Shown piece after piece: positions 51,101 through 60,593 of a DNA stretch of 64,000 nt. This DNA is from Streptomyces diastatochromogenes (GTDB lineage: Bacteria > Actinomycetota > Actinomycetes > Streptomycetales > Streptomycetaceae), in contig JAPTYK010000001.1 of assembly GCA_026913215.1 (NCBI GenBank), positions 6,138,001 to 6,202,000 on the forward strand, read 5' to 3'. The number at the start of each line of letters is the position of its first letter. Position 1 is the stretch's first letter. The notes under the pieces were generated by a model. That model saw nothing but the letters and a program-made list of their open reading frames with translations. It ran no database searches and was not told the DNA's origin. The position numbers and the translations under genes were made by a program.

Positions 51101-51439
51101 CACTGGTACGCATCCGGTGCCTGGGAGATCCCCGAGGACCTCGACGCCCGCGTCCACAAGGGCGAGATGATCATCCCGGCCGCCAAGGCGGAGACGATCC
51201 GCCAAGCCCTCATCAAGGACTCGGTCAACGTCATCTCCCCGGCCGGCGCTGCTGCCACGGCCGCTGGCGGCGGCGCTCGGGCCGGCGGCGGTGGTGTCTC
51301 TATTTTCTTCGCGCAAGGAGCTATCCAAATCAACGTCAGCGGAGCGATGTCCGACCGCGCGGCCTCCAATGCCGCCAAGAAGGTCGTTGACTACATCGCC
51401 GCAGATAACCGCATCAAGCAGCTCGGGGAGGGTGTCTGA
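48167..51439 (+). CDS. Tape measure protein with NlpC/P60 and transglycosylase-like domains
   Basis: 1090-aa protein from GTG 48167 after AAGGAGG. The first 600 residues are helical and Gln/Ala-rich (NGMQRAADKVEQDIQKLGANIAAL; EEQRRQAEEHRQDQQRADEEARRRQDDQLARIRAL). Residues about 685-805 are an NlpC/P60 peptidase: SQVGVPYVWGG, DCSGLMQWAYAKAG (catalytic Cys), GDLLFPNPGHVMMAIGDGKLVEAP (His). Residues about 880-980 are a transglycosylase-like domain (LWDHESGWNEKADNPTSDAYGIPQALPGSKM). It sets tail length and may open peptidoglycan during DNA entry. Confidence 0.88.
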   Translation: MAEDEINRGEPTFGGRLLGTNGMQRAADKVEQDIQKLGANIAALNRALQGAVNSATRGAAFRGMPTQAFPAANQTTRINPAPISHPPTNSVTQAGGPSNAASFTHPGTGRVYTGAVGARLAARYDAQVGRADAHTQAQATLRSSMNIQRMLSIQREEQRRQAEEHRQDQQRADEEARRRQDDQLARIRALRRMGSSPQRPSAGINPDLLARVTPARVSQARQANADAYYGSLFDEAIRRQNIANSPTYGLRVGGRMWAYNRGAGLSSARVSGSGVYATRNGSVLNLGQPQQQYTTPPPQGFSPTVPADEAAGAVDGRSTPTLGKGPANSVYQQAGKYGDRMKPQMEEMDRYANWASVASGGAPSGFDKWGWKNRIRDNSYGMVVAKSTEDASNANFLLDKNFGLTYGTPAQATVRGNTFGAAYVTGLDAESGAKLSSSLYNPQASLAATRLGYGRLIGKGGTPTSIGSLSDNIMQRTFGSTSIDPKKFAAATASGQVLDYNVDQLGQAAGWNEETVDNLKEYMRGRNTLLKNSKMSSAEADKLIAEASQTGKTGDKARRKLSKYGVSESLGQTRKTFEAQERKHDAVMGDSFAHNLETATHAVQKFESAINRFLELPGIKQVVGFSGAWGSSTKEPVNKLKSIWNVGKKLLPISVFGGASGAVDTASPGGDEASTATAGHIASGNAGSAISAAISQVGVPYVWGGEEEGKGFDCSGLMQWAYAKAGINLPRVSQQQMRVGVEVDKQHIQPGDLLFPNPGHVMMAIGDGKLVEAPRTGLDVRVRSYNLGEIKEVRRVASGVGSLDSYNTDTKQTDDKAGAGNAGWYGGVGNSISQEEVDALAAALAGGAGYTVGPQTSGTGQSSNSDSSTAASSAPSNPEGNVALGKKLAAKRGWTGKEWNALYQLWDHESGWNEKADNPTSDAYGIPQALPGSKMASKGKDWATNPATQIEWGLDYIAGRPDYGKPSKAWDLWQRRNPHWYASGAWEIPEDLDARVHKGEMIIPAAKAETIRQALIKDSVNVISPAGAAATAAGGGARAGGGGVSIFFAQGAIQINVSGAMSDRAASNAAKKVVDYIAADNRIKQLGEGV

Positions 51440-52085
51440 TGGTAAATGCGAGGAACCCGAAGTTCGACGCCCGGATGCGGAACATTCCGGCTCTCGGACT
51501 TGCCGCAAAGAAGGATCCGGGGTACTGGCGCGGGTCGATTTACCGTGAGGAGAAGTCCGTCACGGGAGGCTACCTGTACCTGGATTTCCTGTTCAACCCT
51601 CCACCATCAGCATCAGCCACCAGCAGGGCTACACCCTATCTGCGGACCAGATGGCGGTGGACGGAAACATCATCGGGGCCCAGGGTATCGGCACCCTCTC
51701 GTTCGACTTGTTGTTCGACAGGACCTACGAGATGTACGGCGGGACGCAAGGGGTGATTACAGGAGCCCAGAACCGGGACGACGTGGCCTCCTATAAAGGC
51801 GTGATCGCCGACGTAGAGGCGCTCTACAACGTCACTGGCGCCTATGACGTCACTGCGCAGGGCCGGAAGGCGACCGTGCTTCGTGCGATGCAGCCGAACC
51901 CGTGCTACTTCTTTTTCGGCGGATCCGCGTCCGGAGCCGGCCTCCTGGCCAACAACCAGTTGTCCTACTACGGGACGGTGGCAGGGCTGAACGTCGCATA
52001 CACCCATTTCTCCCGAGAGATGATCCCGCAGCGCTGCGGACTCAGCATCACCGTGGACTTGGCGACAAAGGAAGTGTCGCCGTGA
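51439..52085 (+). CDS. Baseplate/tail-hub protein, one frame correction
   Basis: 215-aa protein; the start (MVNARNPKFDARMRNIPALGLAAKKDPGYWRGSIYREEKSVTGGYLYLDFLFNP) is in frame 1 and the remainder in frame 3 with one missing base near 51,598. It continues SISHQQGYTLSADQMAVDGNIIGAQGIGTLSFDLLFDRTYEMYGG. Beta-rich, located between tape measure and the LysM-like gene as gp-like hub proteins are in contractile systems. Confidence 0.65.
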
Positions 52086-52357
52086 TTCCTGCGAATTCTC
52101 GATACGCATCCAACGCCACCACAATCATTACCGGAAGTGACGGGAAATCCCGTAACGTGATCCTTCCGAAGCGTCTGGGGCTGTTGTCGGCAACCGTGCA
52201 GATATACACCTGGGCGGAAGGCGACCGGGCAGACCTGCTGGCTTACCGAAACTATGGTGACGCCGCTCAGTGGTGGCGGATCGCGGACGTCAACCCGCAC
52301 ATCCAGAACTGGACGGACATACCCGTCGGAACAAGGATTAGGATTCCGATTGTCTAG
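52082..52357 (+). CDS. LysM-like tail protein (gp53/gpX-type)
   Basis: 91-aa protein from GTG 52082. YTWAEGDRADLLAYRNYGDAAQWWRIADVNPHIQNWTDIPVGTRIRIPIV fits the LysM-like domain of gp53/tail protein X, which helps join baseplate wedges and hub. Overlaps the previous stop. Confidence 0.8.
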   Translation: MIPANSRYASNATTIITGSDGKSRNVILPKRLGLLSATVQIYTWAEGDRADLLAYRNYGDAAQWWRIADVNPHIQNWTDIPVGTRIRIPIV

Positions 52358-53513
52358 CAAGTGGCCGATGCTCTCCCTGGAAACTCCCGCGCTCAGCGGG
52401 AGGAAATGGGTCACCGACGCGGTGATCTCGCAGGGCGAGTCGCTGCACGAGATCGCTCAGATCACCGTCCTGCACGAGGTGCAGCGCGGCAGCTCAAGCG
52501 CCTCCGGCTGGTCGCTGGATGTCACGGGTGCGCTGCCCGAGGGCACGGCCGTCGCCCTGCGCTTCGGCGACACCCTGCGCTCGGAAACGTTCTACGGCTA
52601 CGTCACGTCGGTGGCGGTCCAGGAAGCGACACACCAGCCGCTCGCCCCGTCCGTCAGGGTGCCCGTCGTCTACACCTGCGTCGGACCGACCCACCACATG
52701 CAGTCACAGGTTCACCGGCTGTGGCCATCGTCGACCGCCTCGTACGTGGCACGGTCCGTCATCAGCGGCGCTGGCCTGCGCGCCCAGGTCCAACAGAGCA
52801 GCCGACGGTTCGAGAACCTGCCTCAGCAGGCCAGCGACTTCGTCTTCCTCCGTGCCCTGGCCGACGAGGTCGGCTACCGGCTGATCGCAGCAGGAACAAC
52901 GGTCGCGGTCACCGATCCGCTGGTGTCCCTGCGGGAGGCAGGGGAGGACCGGCCGGCGTTCCGGTACTCCAAGGCGCTCACCGACACCGTGAAGACCTGG
53001 AAGTCGACCGCCGGACAGCTCGACCCCCTCGGCGGCAGAAGGACCCGGCGCGAAGGCTTCAGCTTCAACCCCGCCACCAAGGCCCTCATCCGGGTCGTGG
53101 CCGCCGACACGCAAGACAGCACCGTGACCCAGTACAGCAGCCGGCCGTTCGCCAGCCAGGCCGAAGCTGCGGATGTCCTCGCGGCTGAAGCCCGACGTGA
53201 TCGGCTTTGGGTGCATGCGGAGGCCACGGTGCGAGGTGACTCACGCCTATGTCCCGGCACCGAGATGGACGTGGACGGAAGCTCGCTCGGGCCTGACGAC
53301 TCGGGACTCTGGATGGTCCGCTCCACCATGCACCGGATATCCGTCATGCCCAACCGGCCGGAGGCGGGCGTTTTCTGGACCGACGTGACCCTTGGCCGCA
53401 ACCGCGTCGGCGGACTCGACTTCATCCCCAAGGGCGGGATGGTCCGTGCCGTCGAGCCCGGCACGGCGCTGATCGACGGACGCTGGCGCGCTCGACACGT
53501 CGGAAGGGCGTAA
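52350..53513 (+). CDS. Baseplate hub protein (gpD/gp27-like)
   Basis: 387-aa protein; TTG 52350 overlaps the previous gene, ATG 52368 is the alternative. Hub-like layout: beta-barrel start (WVTDAVISQGESLHEIAQITVLHEV), YGYVTSVAVQEATHQPLAPSVRVPVVYTCVGPTHHMQSQVHRLWPSSTASYVARSVISGAG, then FVFLRALADEVGYRLIAAGTTVAVTDP, and a C-terminal barrel. It forms the trimeric adaptor between tube and spike. Confidence 0.78.
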   Translation: MSSKWPMLSLETPALSGRKWVTDAVISQGESLHEIAQITVLHEVQRGSSSASGWSLDVTGALPEGTAVALRFGDTLRSETFYGYVTSVAVQEATHQPLAPSVRVPVVYTCVGPTHHMQSQVHRLWPSSTASYVARSVISGAGLRAQVQQSSRRFENLPQQASDFVFLRALADEVGYRLIAAGTTVAVTDPLVSLREAGEDRPAFRYSKALTDTVKTWKSTAGQLDPLGGRRTRREGFSFNPATKALIRVVAADTQDSTVTQYSSRPFASQAEAADVLAAEARRDRLWVHAEATVRGDSRLCPGTEMDVDGSSLGPDDSGLWMVRSTMHRISVMPNRPEAGVFWTDVTLGRNRVGGLDFIPKGGMVRAVEPGTALIDGRWRARHVGRA

Positions 53514-53515
53514 CT

Positions 53516-54226
53516 GTGGCACTGACCCCGACCACCAGTGACGTCTACGCCGCCGTCGTCACCCACGCACAGGACCCACAGAACCTGGGGCGGGTGCGAT
53601 TGCGGGTCCCCCAGGTCGCAGGTAACGCAGTCACCGGCTGGGCCTACCCGTCCGGAACCGTCGTCCGACGCGCGTCTGTAGGGGAGCGGGTCTGGGCCGC
53701 GTTCGACGGCGGAGGCACCCGGCTTGTGTACTGGACCGCCGAGCCCGGCCTGATCACCGGAGCACAGATTGCTGCCGGGACCATCACCCACGCGCACCTC
53801 GCCCCAGACGCCCTCAACGGCATGACCGTATCCGCTGACGACCCGCTGCGCACCAGTGAACGATGGATCGCCCCCACGCTGACCGCCAGCTGGAGCGCAA
53901 CCACCAACTTTGCTGCGCAGCCAGGCGTTCAGCCCATCCAGTACCGCAGGGACGCCTGGGGCAACCTGCACCTGTGCGGCGCGCTCACCGTGACCGCCTC
54001 CGGCGCTTCCGCCATCGCCTTCACTGTGCCGAACGGCTACTACAACCCCAACCACTGCGTCGGCTACCCGGTCGTGGAGCGCAAGGCCGACGGCACCTTC
54101 ATCACCACCTGGGGCTACGTCAACGCTGTCGGTGCTGTCCACTTTGACATACCGGCCGGCTTCACCCGGAATGTCGGGGATGCCTTCTATGTAAACGCGC
54201 GGGTGCACCTGGGCATCAACACGTAA
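53516..54226 (+). CDS. Tail spike/puncturing protein with OB-fold (gp5/gpV-like)
   Basis: 236-aa protein from GTG 53516. Residues 1-80 are the OB-fold of gp5/VgrG proteins (VYAAVVTHAQDPQNLGRVRLRVPQVAGNAVTGWAYPSG ... VGERVWAAFDGGGTRLVYW). A short ITGAQIAAGTITHAHLAPDAL triplet-like linker leads to a beta-rich C-terminal domain (LTASWSATTNFAAQPGVQPIQYRRDAWGNLHLCGALTVTASG...) that looks like a fibre head domain instead of a needle. Confidence 0.78.
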   Translation: MALTPTTSDVYAAVVTHAQDPQNLGRVRLRVPQVAGNAVTGWAYPSGTVVRRASVGERVWAAFDGGGTRLVYWTAEPGLITGAQIAAGTITHAHLAPDALNGMTVSADDPLRTSERWIAPTLTASWSATTNFAAQPGVQPIQYRRDAWGNLHLCGALTVTASGASAIAFTVPNGYYNPNHCVGYPVVERKADGTFITTWGYVNAVGAVHFDIPAGFTRNVGDAFYVNARVHLGINT

Positions 54227-54237
54227 GGATCAAACCC

Positions 54238-55359
54238 TTGGCCGACACCTACGCCAACTATGCCGACCTCGCCGCACACAAGACGCTCGGCACGGACTAC
54301 CTCATATCCTCGCGCGTTGTCACCGGAGCGCGCGGAGCGCACATCGCCATCCACGGTGGCGGCATCGAGCCCCCCACGACTCAGCTCGCCGACTACTGCG
54401 CCTCCATCACCGGCAACAGTTACTACTCGTTCCAGGGGTTGATGAGCAGCGGCAACTCGACGCTGCACGTCACCTCGACGCACTTCGACGAACCCGCCAT
54501 CTTCCAGGTCCTGCGGACTGCCGAGTGGACCGTCTCCTGGCACGGCGCCAGCGGCAGCAACCTGACCACCTATATCGGCGGCATCGACACCGAACTCGGG
54601 GCAGCGATCAAGACTCGGCTGGTCGCCGCCGGCTTCAACGTCGCCGCCACCGTACCCACCGAGATCGACGGCGATGACGCGCTCAACATCGCCAACAGAA
54701 ACAACCGCGGTCAGGGCGTCCAGCTCGAACTCAGTCGCGGGCTGCGCGAGTCCCTCTACATCAGCGCCGACCTGACGCTGAAGTCCATCGCTGATCCTTC
54801 GCGGCGCACCGACGCCTTCTACGCCTACACCAACGCCGTCACGGCTGCCGTGGCGGAGACCTGGCCGCAGAGCCGACCCGACAGCGGTGCCGTCCCGCAG
54901 ACAGCGCCCCCTGTCCACACGGTGACCAGCGTCGCCGGCTACCCCGGCGCTGGCACAGTCCAGATGCGTATGCCCTTCCAGCTCGACGCCATGGGCCGCA
55001 TCGCAGTCACCACGAACCCCGACAAGATGCTCGTCCAGCGGTCGCGCGCCGTGGTGGCCACCACGCCCGGCGAGTACGTAGGCGAGCCGGCCTTCGGCTC
55101 CAACGTCTCGGCCGCCCTGTTCAGATCCACCGATCCGATCGCGCCAGCACTCCTCGGAGAAGCCGTACGTGACGCACTGGCCCGCTGGGAGCCGGACGCC
55201 ACCATTACCGCGATCCGACCGGTCGTCAATGACGATCAGGAAGGAATCGTGGACGTCGAGGTGGACGTCGCACTCACCACCACACCGACCGTCGAGGTGG
55301 TGCAGCCGGAGAGCGTACGCATCATGCCGGGTGGCCAGGTCGTCGGAAGCTCCCTCTAA
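54238..55359 (+). CDS. Poly-gamma-glutamate hydrolase domain fused to a gp25-like baseplate wedge
   Basis: 373-aa fusion. Residues 1-200 match phage poly-gamma-glutamate hydrolases: NYADLAAHKTLGTDYLISSRVV, AHIAIHGGGIEPPTTQLADYCASITGNSYYSFQGL (His and Glu metal ligands), STHFDEPA, TVSWHG, IGGIDTELGAAIKTRL, NNRGQGVQLELSRGLRESL. From about residue 255 the protein is gp25/GPW-like: MPFQLDAMGRIAVTTNPDKMLVQRSRAVVATTPGEYVGEPAFGSNV ... LLGEAVRDALARWEPDATITAI. The fusion places a capsule- or polymer-degrading enzyme in the baseplate. No frame correction needed, so the fusion is genuine in this sequence. Confidence 0.82.
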   Translation: MADTYANYADLAAHKTLGTDYLISSRVVTGARGAHIAIHGGGIEPPTTQLADYCASITGNSYYSFQGLMSSGNSTLHVTSTHFDEPAIFQVLRTAEWTVSWHGASGSNLTTYIGGIDTELGAAIKTRLVAAGFNVAATVPTEIDGDDALNIANRNNRGQGVQLELSRGLRESLYISADLTLKSIADPSRRTDAFYAYTNAVTAAVAETWPQSRPDSGAVPQTAPPVHTVTSVAGYPGAGTVQMRMPFQLDAMGRIAVTTNPDKMLVQRSRAVVATTPGEYVGEPAFGSNVSAALFRSTDPIAPALLGEAVRDALARWEPDATITAIRPVVNDDQEGIVDVEVDVALTTTPTVEVVQPESVRIMPGGQVVGSSL

Positions 55360-55449
55360 CACTCGGGCTTTCGCGCATCATAAGCTGATCCATATACACG
55401 GTGCACGAATTGGAACTCATTCGCTGTCCCAATTCAGGAGAGACTCCCC

Positions 55450-56954
55450 GTGGCGGATCTTACGTCCAGCTCGCCAGCTATCGACTACACGGCGAAGGAC
55501 TTCAGCAGCTTCCGGCAGGCAATGCTCGATCATGCTGCCCGCGTCTACCCGGAATGGTCGGGGCGTAACACGGCCGACTTCGGCGTGCTGCTGGTCAACC
55601 TCTTCGCATACATGGGCGACATTCTGTCCTACTACCAGGACTCCGCGGCCCGCGAAGCCTTCCTGGAGACCGCAACCCAGCGATCCTCGGTCCTGGCCCA
55701 CGCCGCCTTGCTCGGGTACACGCCGGCAGCGGCGGCCGCGTCGACCGGCAGCGTCACCTTCGTTACAGACTCCACACAGCCCACCGACGTCGTCATCCCC
55801 GCGGGTACGCAGGTGACGACCGCGTTCATCGAGAGCCTCGACGCGCCGCTCACCTTCGAGACCGATGTGGCGGTCACTGTGCCGGCTCAGGGCGGCACGG
55901 CCACCGTCTCCGTCACCGAGGGGACGACCGCAGGCTCCCAGACACTGACCCTCAACGCCGGCACCGCGACGGAGGCCCTCGTCCTCGTCGACAGCCTGGG
56001 GACCTCGGACGGCACGGCCAGCCAGTCCTTCACACTGCCTGCCGCTCCAGCTTTGGGGGACAGCGTCCGCGTGTTCGTCGGCAGCGACGTCGTGGTCGAG
56101 TGGCAGGGCACCAACGACCTCCTGACCGCCGCAGCCACCGACCGGGTCTTCACGGTGAACAGCTCCGATACCGGCATCGTGACGATCACCTTCGGAGACG
56201 GAACACTCGGGGCGATCCCGGATCTGGCCGTCCCTGTGTACGCCGCGTACAGAGTCGGTGGCGGGGTCCGCGGAAACATCGACGCCAACCAGGTCGTCGA
56301 CATCGGCATCGGAATCGCCGGTCTCTACATTGCCAGCTCCTCCGCTATGACGGGCGGCCGGGAAGCCGAGTCCACCGAGTCGATCCGAACGAACGCCCCA
56401 AGGCGTTCCGTGCGCAGGACCGCGCGGTGAGCCTGCGCGACTTCGAGGACCTGGCGCTCGCGGTCCCCGGCAACGCCAGGGCCAAAGCCATCGGCGCCCA
56501 CTACAGCGCGATCACCATCGCCACCATCGGCGCGGACAATTCCGTTCCCTCCGACGACCAGCTCACCGCCACGGCCCGCTATGTGCAGAACCGCACCCTC
56601 ACTGGTGTCTACGTCGATGTGGTGCCCGGAACGCTGGTCGGTGTCAACGTCGGGTCGGCCGCCACTCCTGTCGTCCTCGGCATCTACGCCAACTTCCGAG
56701 CCTCGGAAGTGGTCCTGGCCGCACAGAAGGCGTTGCAGGACCTCCTCTCCAGCCAGCGCTCCACGTTCGGACAGCGCATCCCGGCATCCAAGGTCTACGC
56801 ACTGCTCGACAACATCCCCGGCGTGGAGTACGTGAGCCTCCCCCTCCTGGCCCGAGCCGACGGACAGCAGACCGGAGCTCAGGACATCATCTGCCGCGAC
56901 TGGGAAATCCCCGTGGCCGGCCAGATCTACATCACCGCAGACGGCGGCCAGTAA
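55450..56954 (+). CDS. Baseplate J-like wedge protein, one frame correction
   Basis: 501-aa protein corrected near 56,398 in a C run (NAPKAFRAQDRAV). N-terminus PAIDYTAKDFSSFRQAMLDHAARVYPEWSGRNTADFGVLLVNLFAYMGDILSYYQDSAAREAFLETATQRSSVLAHAALLGYTP is a clear baseplate J start. The middle carries FGDGTLGAIP and the end SLRDFEDLALAVPGNARAKAIG ... YALLDNIPGVEYVSLPLL. It forms the wedge arms with the gp25-like protein upstream. Confidence 0.9.
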
Positions 56955-56962
56955 GGACACCC

Positions 56963-57796
56963 ATGAGCAAGGTCTACCCCAACGCGATTCGCACCTTCCC
57001 GACCCACCAGGACGGCCGGGACTTCGTCCTCGCTGCCGACGTCAACGAGATCCAGGACGAACTCACGGGCGTCGAGACGACCCTCGGCGCCAAGCCGCAG
57101 ATCTACACCGACGCGGGCGGCAAGACGCACGCGTACAAGGACGTCGTCAGCCGGCTGAACGCCATGCAGCGCTACGACGACCAGGTCGCCAACACGGTCA
57201 ACCAGCTCGTCGATGCCAGCACCACCGGCTGGAACCTACCCGTGGCGTCCGCTCGGAGCACCGGCGTGTCTATCGCGCCGACCAAGGACCAACTCGACGT
57301 GGACCTTGCCAGAGACTGGCATCCGGTGACCTGGAACCGGAAGATCACCGATCTGGGCACGCCGACAGGGACCTTCCCCTGGCAAAGCAGCCCCACGATC
57401 ACCTGCCCAAAAACCGGCTGGTGGATCATCACCATGCGACTGATCGCAACCATTCCCACCGGTCCCAACTCCCTGGACCACATGTGCTACGCGCGCATGT
57501 ACCTCTCCGACCACGGCACCGACGTGGCCACGGGGTCCTCGACCAATCCGCGCGGCACCCACGGCTACCACCGAGCAGACCTCACATACAGCGGCGAGTG
57601 GTTCCAGGGCGAGCGGCTCCAGCTCCAGATCCGCCACATGGACTCCATGCGAGTTCACAACCGCGCCAGCTACCCCAACCCGGTCGGCAACATCACCGCC
57701 TGGGCCTGGTGCGGCATGACCTACATACGAGCCCTGCCCAGCAGTGCAAACGCTCGCCCCTTCGACGACCTCGACCCGGCGCTGCCGTCGGCCTGA
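56963..57796 (+). CDS. Tail-fibre-type protein
   Basis: 277-aa protein: MSKVYPNAIRTFPTHQDGRDFVLAADVNEIQDELTGVETTLGAKPQIY is the trimeric attachment-type start seen in actinophage fibre proteins. A coiled segment is followed by a C1q/TNF-like beta domain (WNRKITDLGTPTGTFPWQSSPTITCPKTGWWIITMRLIATIPTG ... ERLQLQIRHMDSMRVHN). Probable receptor-binding or fibre protein. Confidence 0.65.
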   Translation: MSKVYPNAIRTFPTHQDGRDFVLAADVNEIQDELTGVETTLGAKPQIYTDAGGKTHAYKDVVSRLNAMQRYDDQVANTVNQLVDASTTGWNLPVASARSTGVSIAPTKDQLDVDLARDWHPVTWNRKITDLGTPTGTFPWQSSPTITCPKTGWWIITMRLIATIPTGPNSLDHMCYARMYLSDHGTDVATGSSTNPRGTHGYHRADLTYSGEWFQGERLQLQIRHMDSMRVHNRASYPNPVGNITAWAWCGMTYIRALPSSANARPFDDLDPALPSA

Positions 57797-57824
57797 ATGC
57801 GGCTAACCACCAGGAGATACGCAC

Positions 57825-60593
57825 ATGGCCGTGTATGGCTACGACTACTACGGCAAGAGTCTGTACGGAGCCGAGACGGCAGTTCAGTACAGCGTCGAAC
57901 CGGTCACCGCAACGTCCATCGCCCCCGGCCACATCCAGCTCGCCTGGGGCGCCGCATCCCAGAACACCTGGAACGTCCTGCGGATTGTCCGCAACGCCTT
58001 CGGGGTACCTGCCCACGGCGACGACGGCACCGTCATTGCCGAAATACCCCAGAGCGCTCCTGGCCGAACCTGGGACGACCTGGGTCTCCCCACGGGCAGG
58101 GTGTTCTACTACGCCCTCTTCCTCGGCGTCACCGCCTGGTCGAGTACGACCGCCTACACAGCCGGCGACATCGTCAGTTACAACGGCATCGCCTACGGTG
58201 CCATGGCCAGCAGCACCGGCATTACCCCGGAACCAACATCAACTACTGGGAGCCGACCACCCTCACAGAGGACTGGGTCCGAGCGGCGCCGCAGCCGGAC
58301 TGTCCGTACTTGACCAGGACTACGCGCTGCGCCTGTACGAGTCGATCCCGCGTGCCTACCGCCTCAATACCGCCGAGGTGACCGGTTACGAGGACGGCGT
58401 CACCAACCCGGAACTGTTCAAGTTCCTCCAGATCTTTGGGCACCAACTCGACACCATCGCCACCGAGACCGGCATCCTGCGAGACCTGCGAACCATTGCC
58501 ACCGCACCGAACAGCGCCGTCGAGCACCTGGCCCACCAGTTTGGCGTGTCCAACGAAGTCAGCGACGAACCCCTGCGCCGCCGGCTACACACCAAGAAGG
58601 CCGTCACGCTCGCCCGAAACCGGGGGACAGACGAGGGCATCAGCGATCTCATCAACACCCTCACCGGCTGGGACGTCGAGATCGCCAGCAGCAGCAACCT
58701 GATGCTGAACCAGGACCAGAGCACCTTCGCCAACCCCCGGTACCCCGCCTGGAACAAGGACCTCACCTACCAGGGGGGCGAGGTCGTCGCCTACAACGGC
58801 GCACTCTGGACCGCGGTGAAGTCCGTCAGCACCAGAACACGGGCTGACCTGCTCACCGTCGCGGCCAGCTCCGGCACCGTGGCCAAGAACCCCAACGGCG
58901 GCCTCCAGCAGGGAGTCGGCGGGACGACGATCTTCAGCATCTATCCGAACCTAGCGCTCAACGGCCCGGTCAACTCCTACGTCACAGTGAACTTCACCAT
59001 TGCCGCAGACGGCGTGTACGACCTCTCTACCGATGCCGTGGACGGTACGCCCTATGGCCAGACCGACTACTACATCGACGGCGTCAAAAGCAGCATCGGC
59101 ACGGTCGACCACTACCTGGCCCCCAACAACTTTGGCAGACCTCGCATCTGGTACTCGACGCGTTACCTGGGCCGCTACACACTGACCGCAGGCACGCACA
59201 CCTTCATGGTGAAGGTGGTCGGCAAGAACGCCGCCGCCACGGCGTACAACGCCGGCATAAACACCTTCTCGGTCACAGGCACCGTCGATCCTTCTCACGG
59301 CCAAGAACCTGTTCTCGGTAGCGGCTGGTGGAGCAAGGTCACCGAGAGCACCAGGATCGACGTCGGCAGTGCCCTGACCAACCCGATCACCCGATCACCC
59401 TCGACCTGGAGCCTGCGCAACCTTGTCACCGGGGCCTACCCTGGCGGACTCACCGTGGCTGCGGGCCTGCCGGCCGTCACCGGCACCGACACCGACAACA
59501 ACTCGGGCATCATCACCAATCAGGGCACGTCGGCGGCCACTCTCGGCGTCCGCTCAGTCGGCACGCCAGTGGCCACCACCTGGTCGCCGACCACGACGTA
59601 CCGACTCGACAACCTCGTCCGGGACGCCAAGGGCACGATCTGGCGCGCACTCGTCAAGAACCAGGGCGTTCAGCCTGGCACCAACCGCAACACCTGGGAG
59701 ATCGCGGATACCCAGGGAAGCGGCCCTCTCCCCGCGGCCATGGTCCGGCAGTGGGGCGTGCCCTCAACCGCGTCGCTCAGTGGAGCCCCCAGGCCGGCTA
59801 CATAGCCGGCGACCGGGTGGCGTACAACAACTTCGCGTACACGGCACGAGTCGACTCCAAAAACAAGCAGCCAGACGGCGACGCCGCCGACAACACCTAT
59901 TGGTCCTTCGCCGGCCCCGCCCAACAGAGCTTCAACGTCTCCGCCTACACCAAGCTGCTCAACGGCAGCAGCAGCACTCTCGCAGGCCCCTTCGTCGAGT
60001 GGTACGACGAGCAGGGCACCTTCATCACGGCCAGCAATGACGGCGGCGGCTACGGCCAGGGCTTCTTTCAGCGCTTCAACGAACCAACGCCCACGCTCGC
60101 AGGGGACCGGAGCTTTTCCAGCAGGTGGACCTGGGACGGATCCAACGCATGGCAGACGAGCGGCACCTGGGTCGTCTCCGACGGCATGCTCTCCCCGATC
60201 ACCCCAAGCACCACTCCCTACAAGCTCTACGCCTTGAACACCATCCCCTGGGGCATCCCAATCGGTGACCAGCGCTTCTACATCACGTTCATGAGCCGGC
60301 CCAGGCTCGGATCCGGCGCCGAGCACGGGCTCGTCATCCGCTCGAACAGTGACGCCAGCAGTTTCTGGATGGCATCCCGCACCCGACTGACCAAGACCGT
60401 CGGCGGCACAATCACCGTCTTGGCAGTCTGGCAGGAGATCCCCGACGGCGGACGCATCTACATCCACCATGCCTCAAACCTGATCGAGGTCTACCAGTAC
60501 GTCGGCCCCGGCATGGCCCCCCGAAAGCTCGCCTCCGTCGCTCAGGCCACCCCCGACGGAGCTCACTTCGGCCTGCTCGAAAGGAGCCTGTGA
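57825..60593 (+). CDS. gpI-like tail protein with carbohydrate-binding repeats, three frame corrections
   Basis: 923-aa protein after corrections near 58,222, 58,290 and 59,757 (frames 3, 2, 1, 3). The centre is P2 gpI-like (LDQDYALRLYESIPRAYRLNTAEVTGYEDGVTNPELFKFLQIFGHQLDTIATETGILRDLRTI ... LRRRLHTKKAVTLARNRGTDEGISDLINTLTGWDV). Around it are four copies of a W-x-Y-x-x-G-D-x-V-x-Y-N-G module like CBM5/12 chitin-binding repeats: TAYTAGDIVSYNGIAYGA, TYQGGEVVAYNGALWTA, TTYRLDNLVRDAKGTIWRA, AGYIAGDRVAYNNFAYTA. It links baseplate and fibres and may bind GlcNAc-containing wall polymers. Confidence 0.78.

Noticed and set aside
44601..57796. An extracellular contractile injection system (eCIS) cluster as in many Streptomyces
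   Set aside because: Terminase, portal, scaffold and capsid are in the same gene series, and there is one sheath and one tube gene without the eCIS AAA+ ATPase or afp-type gene set.
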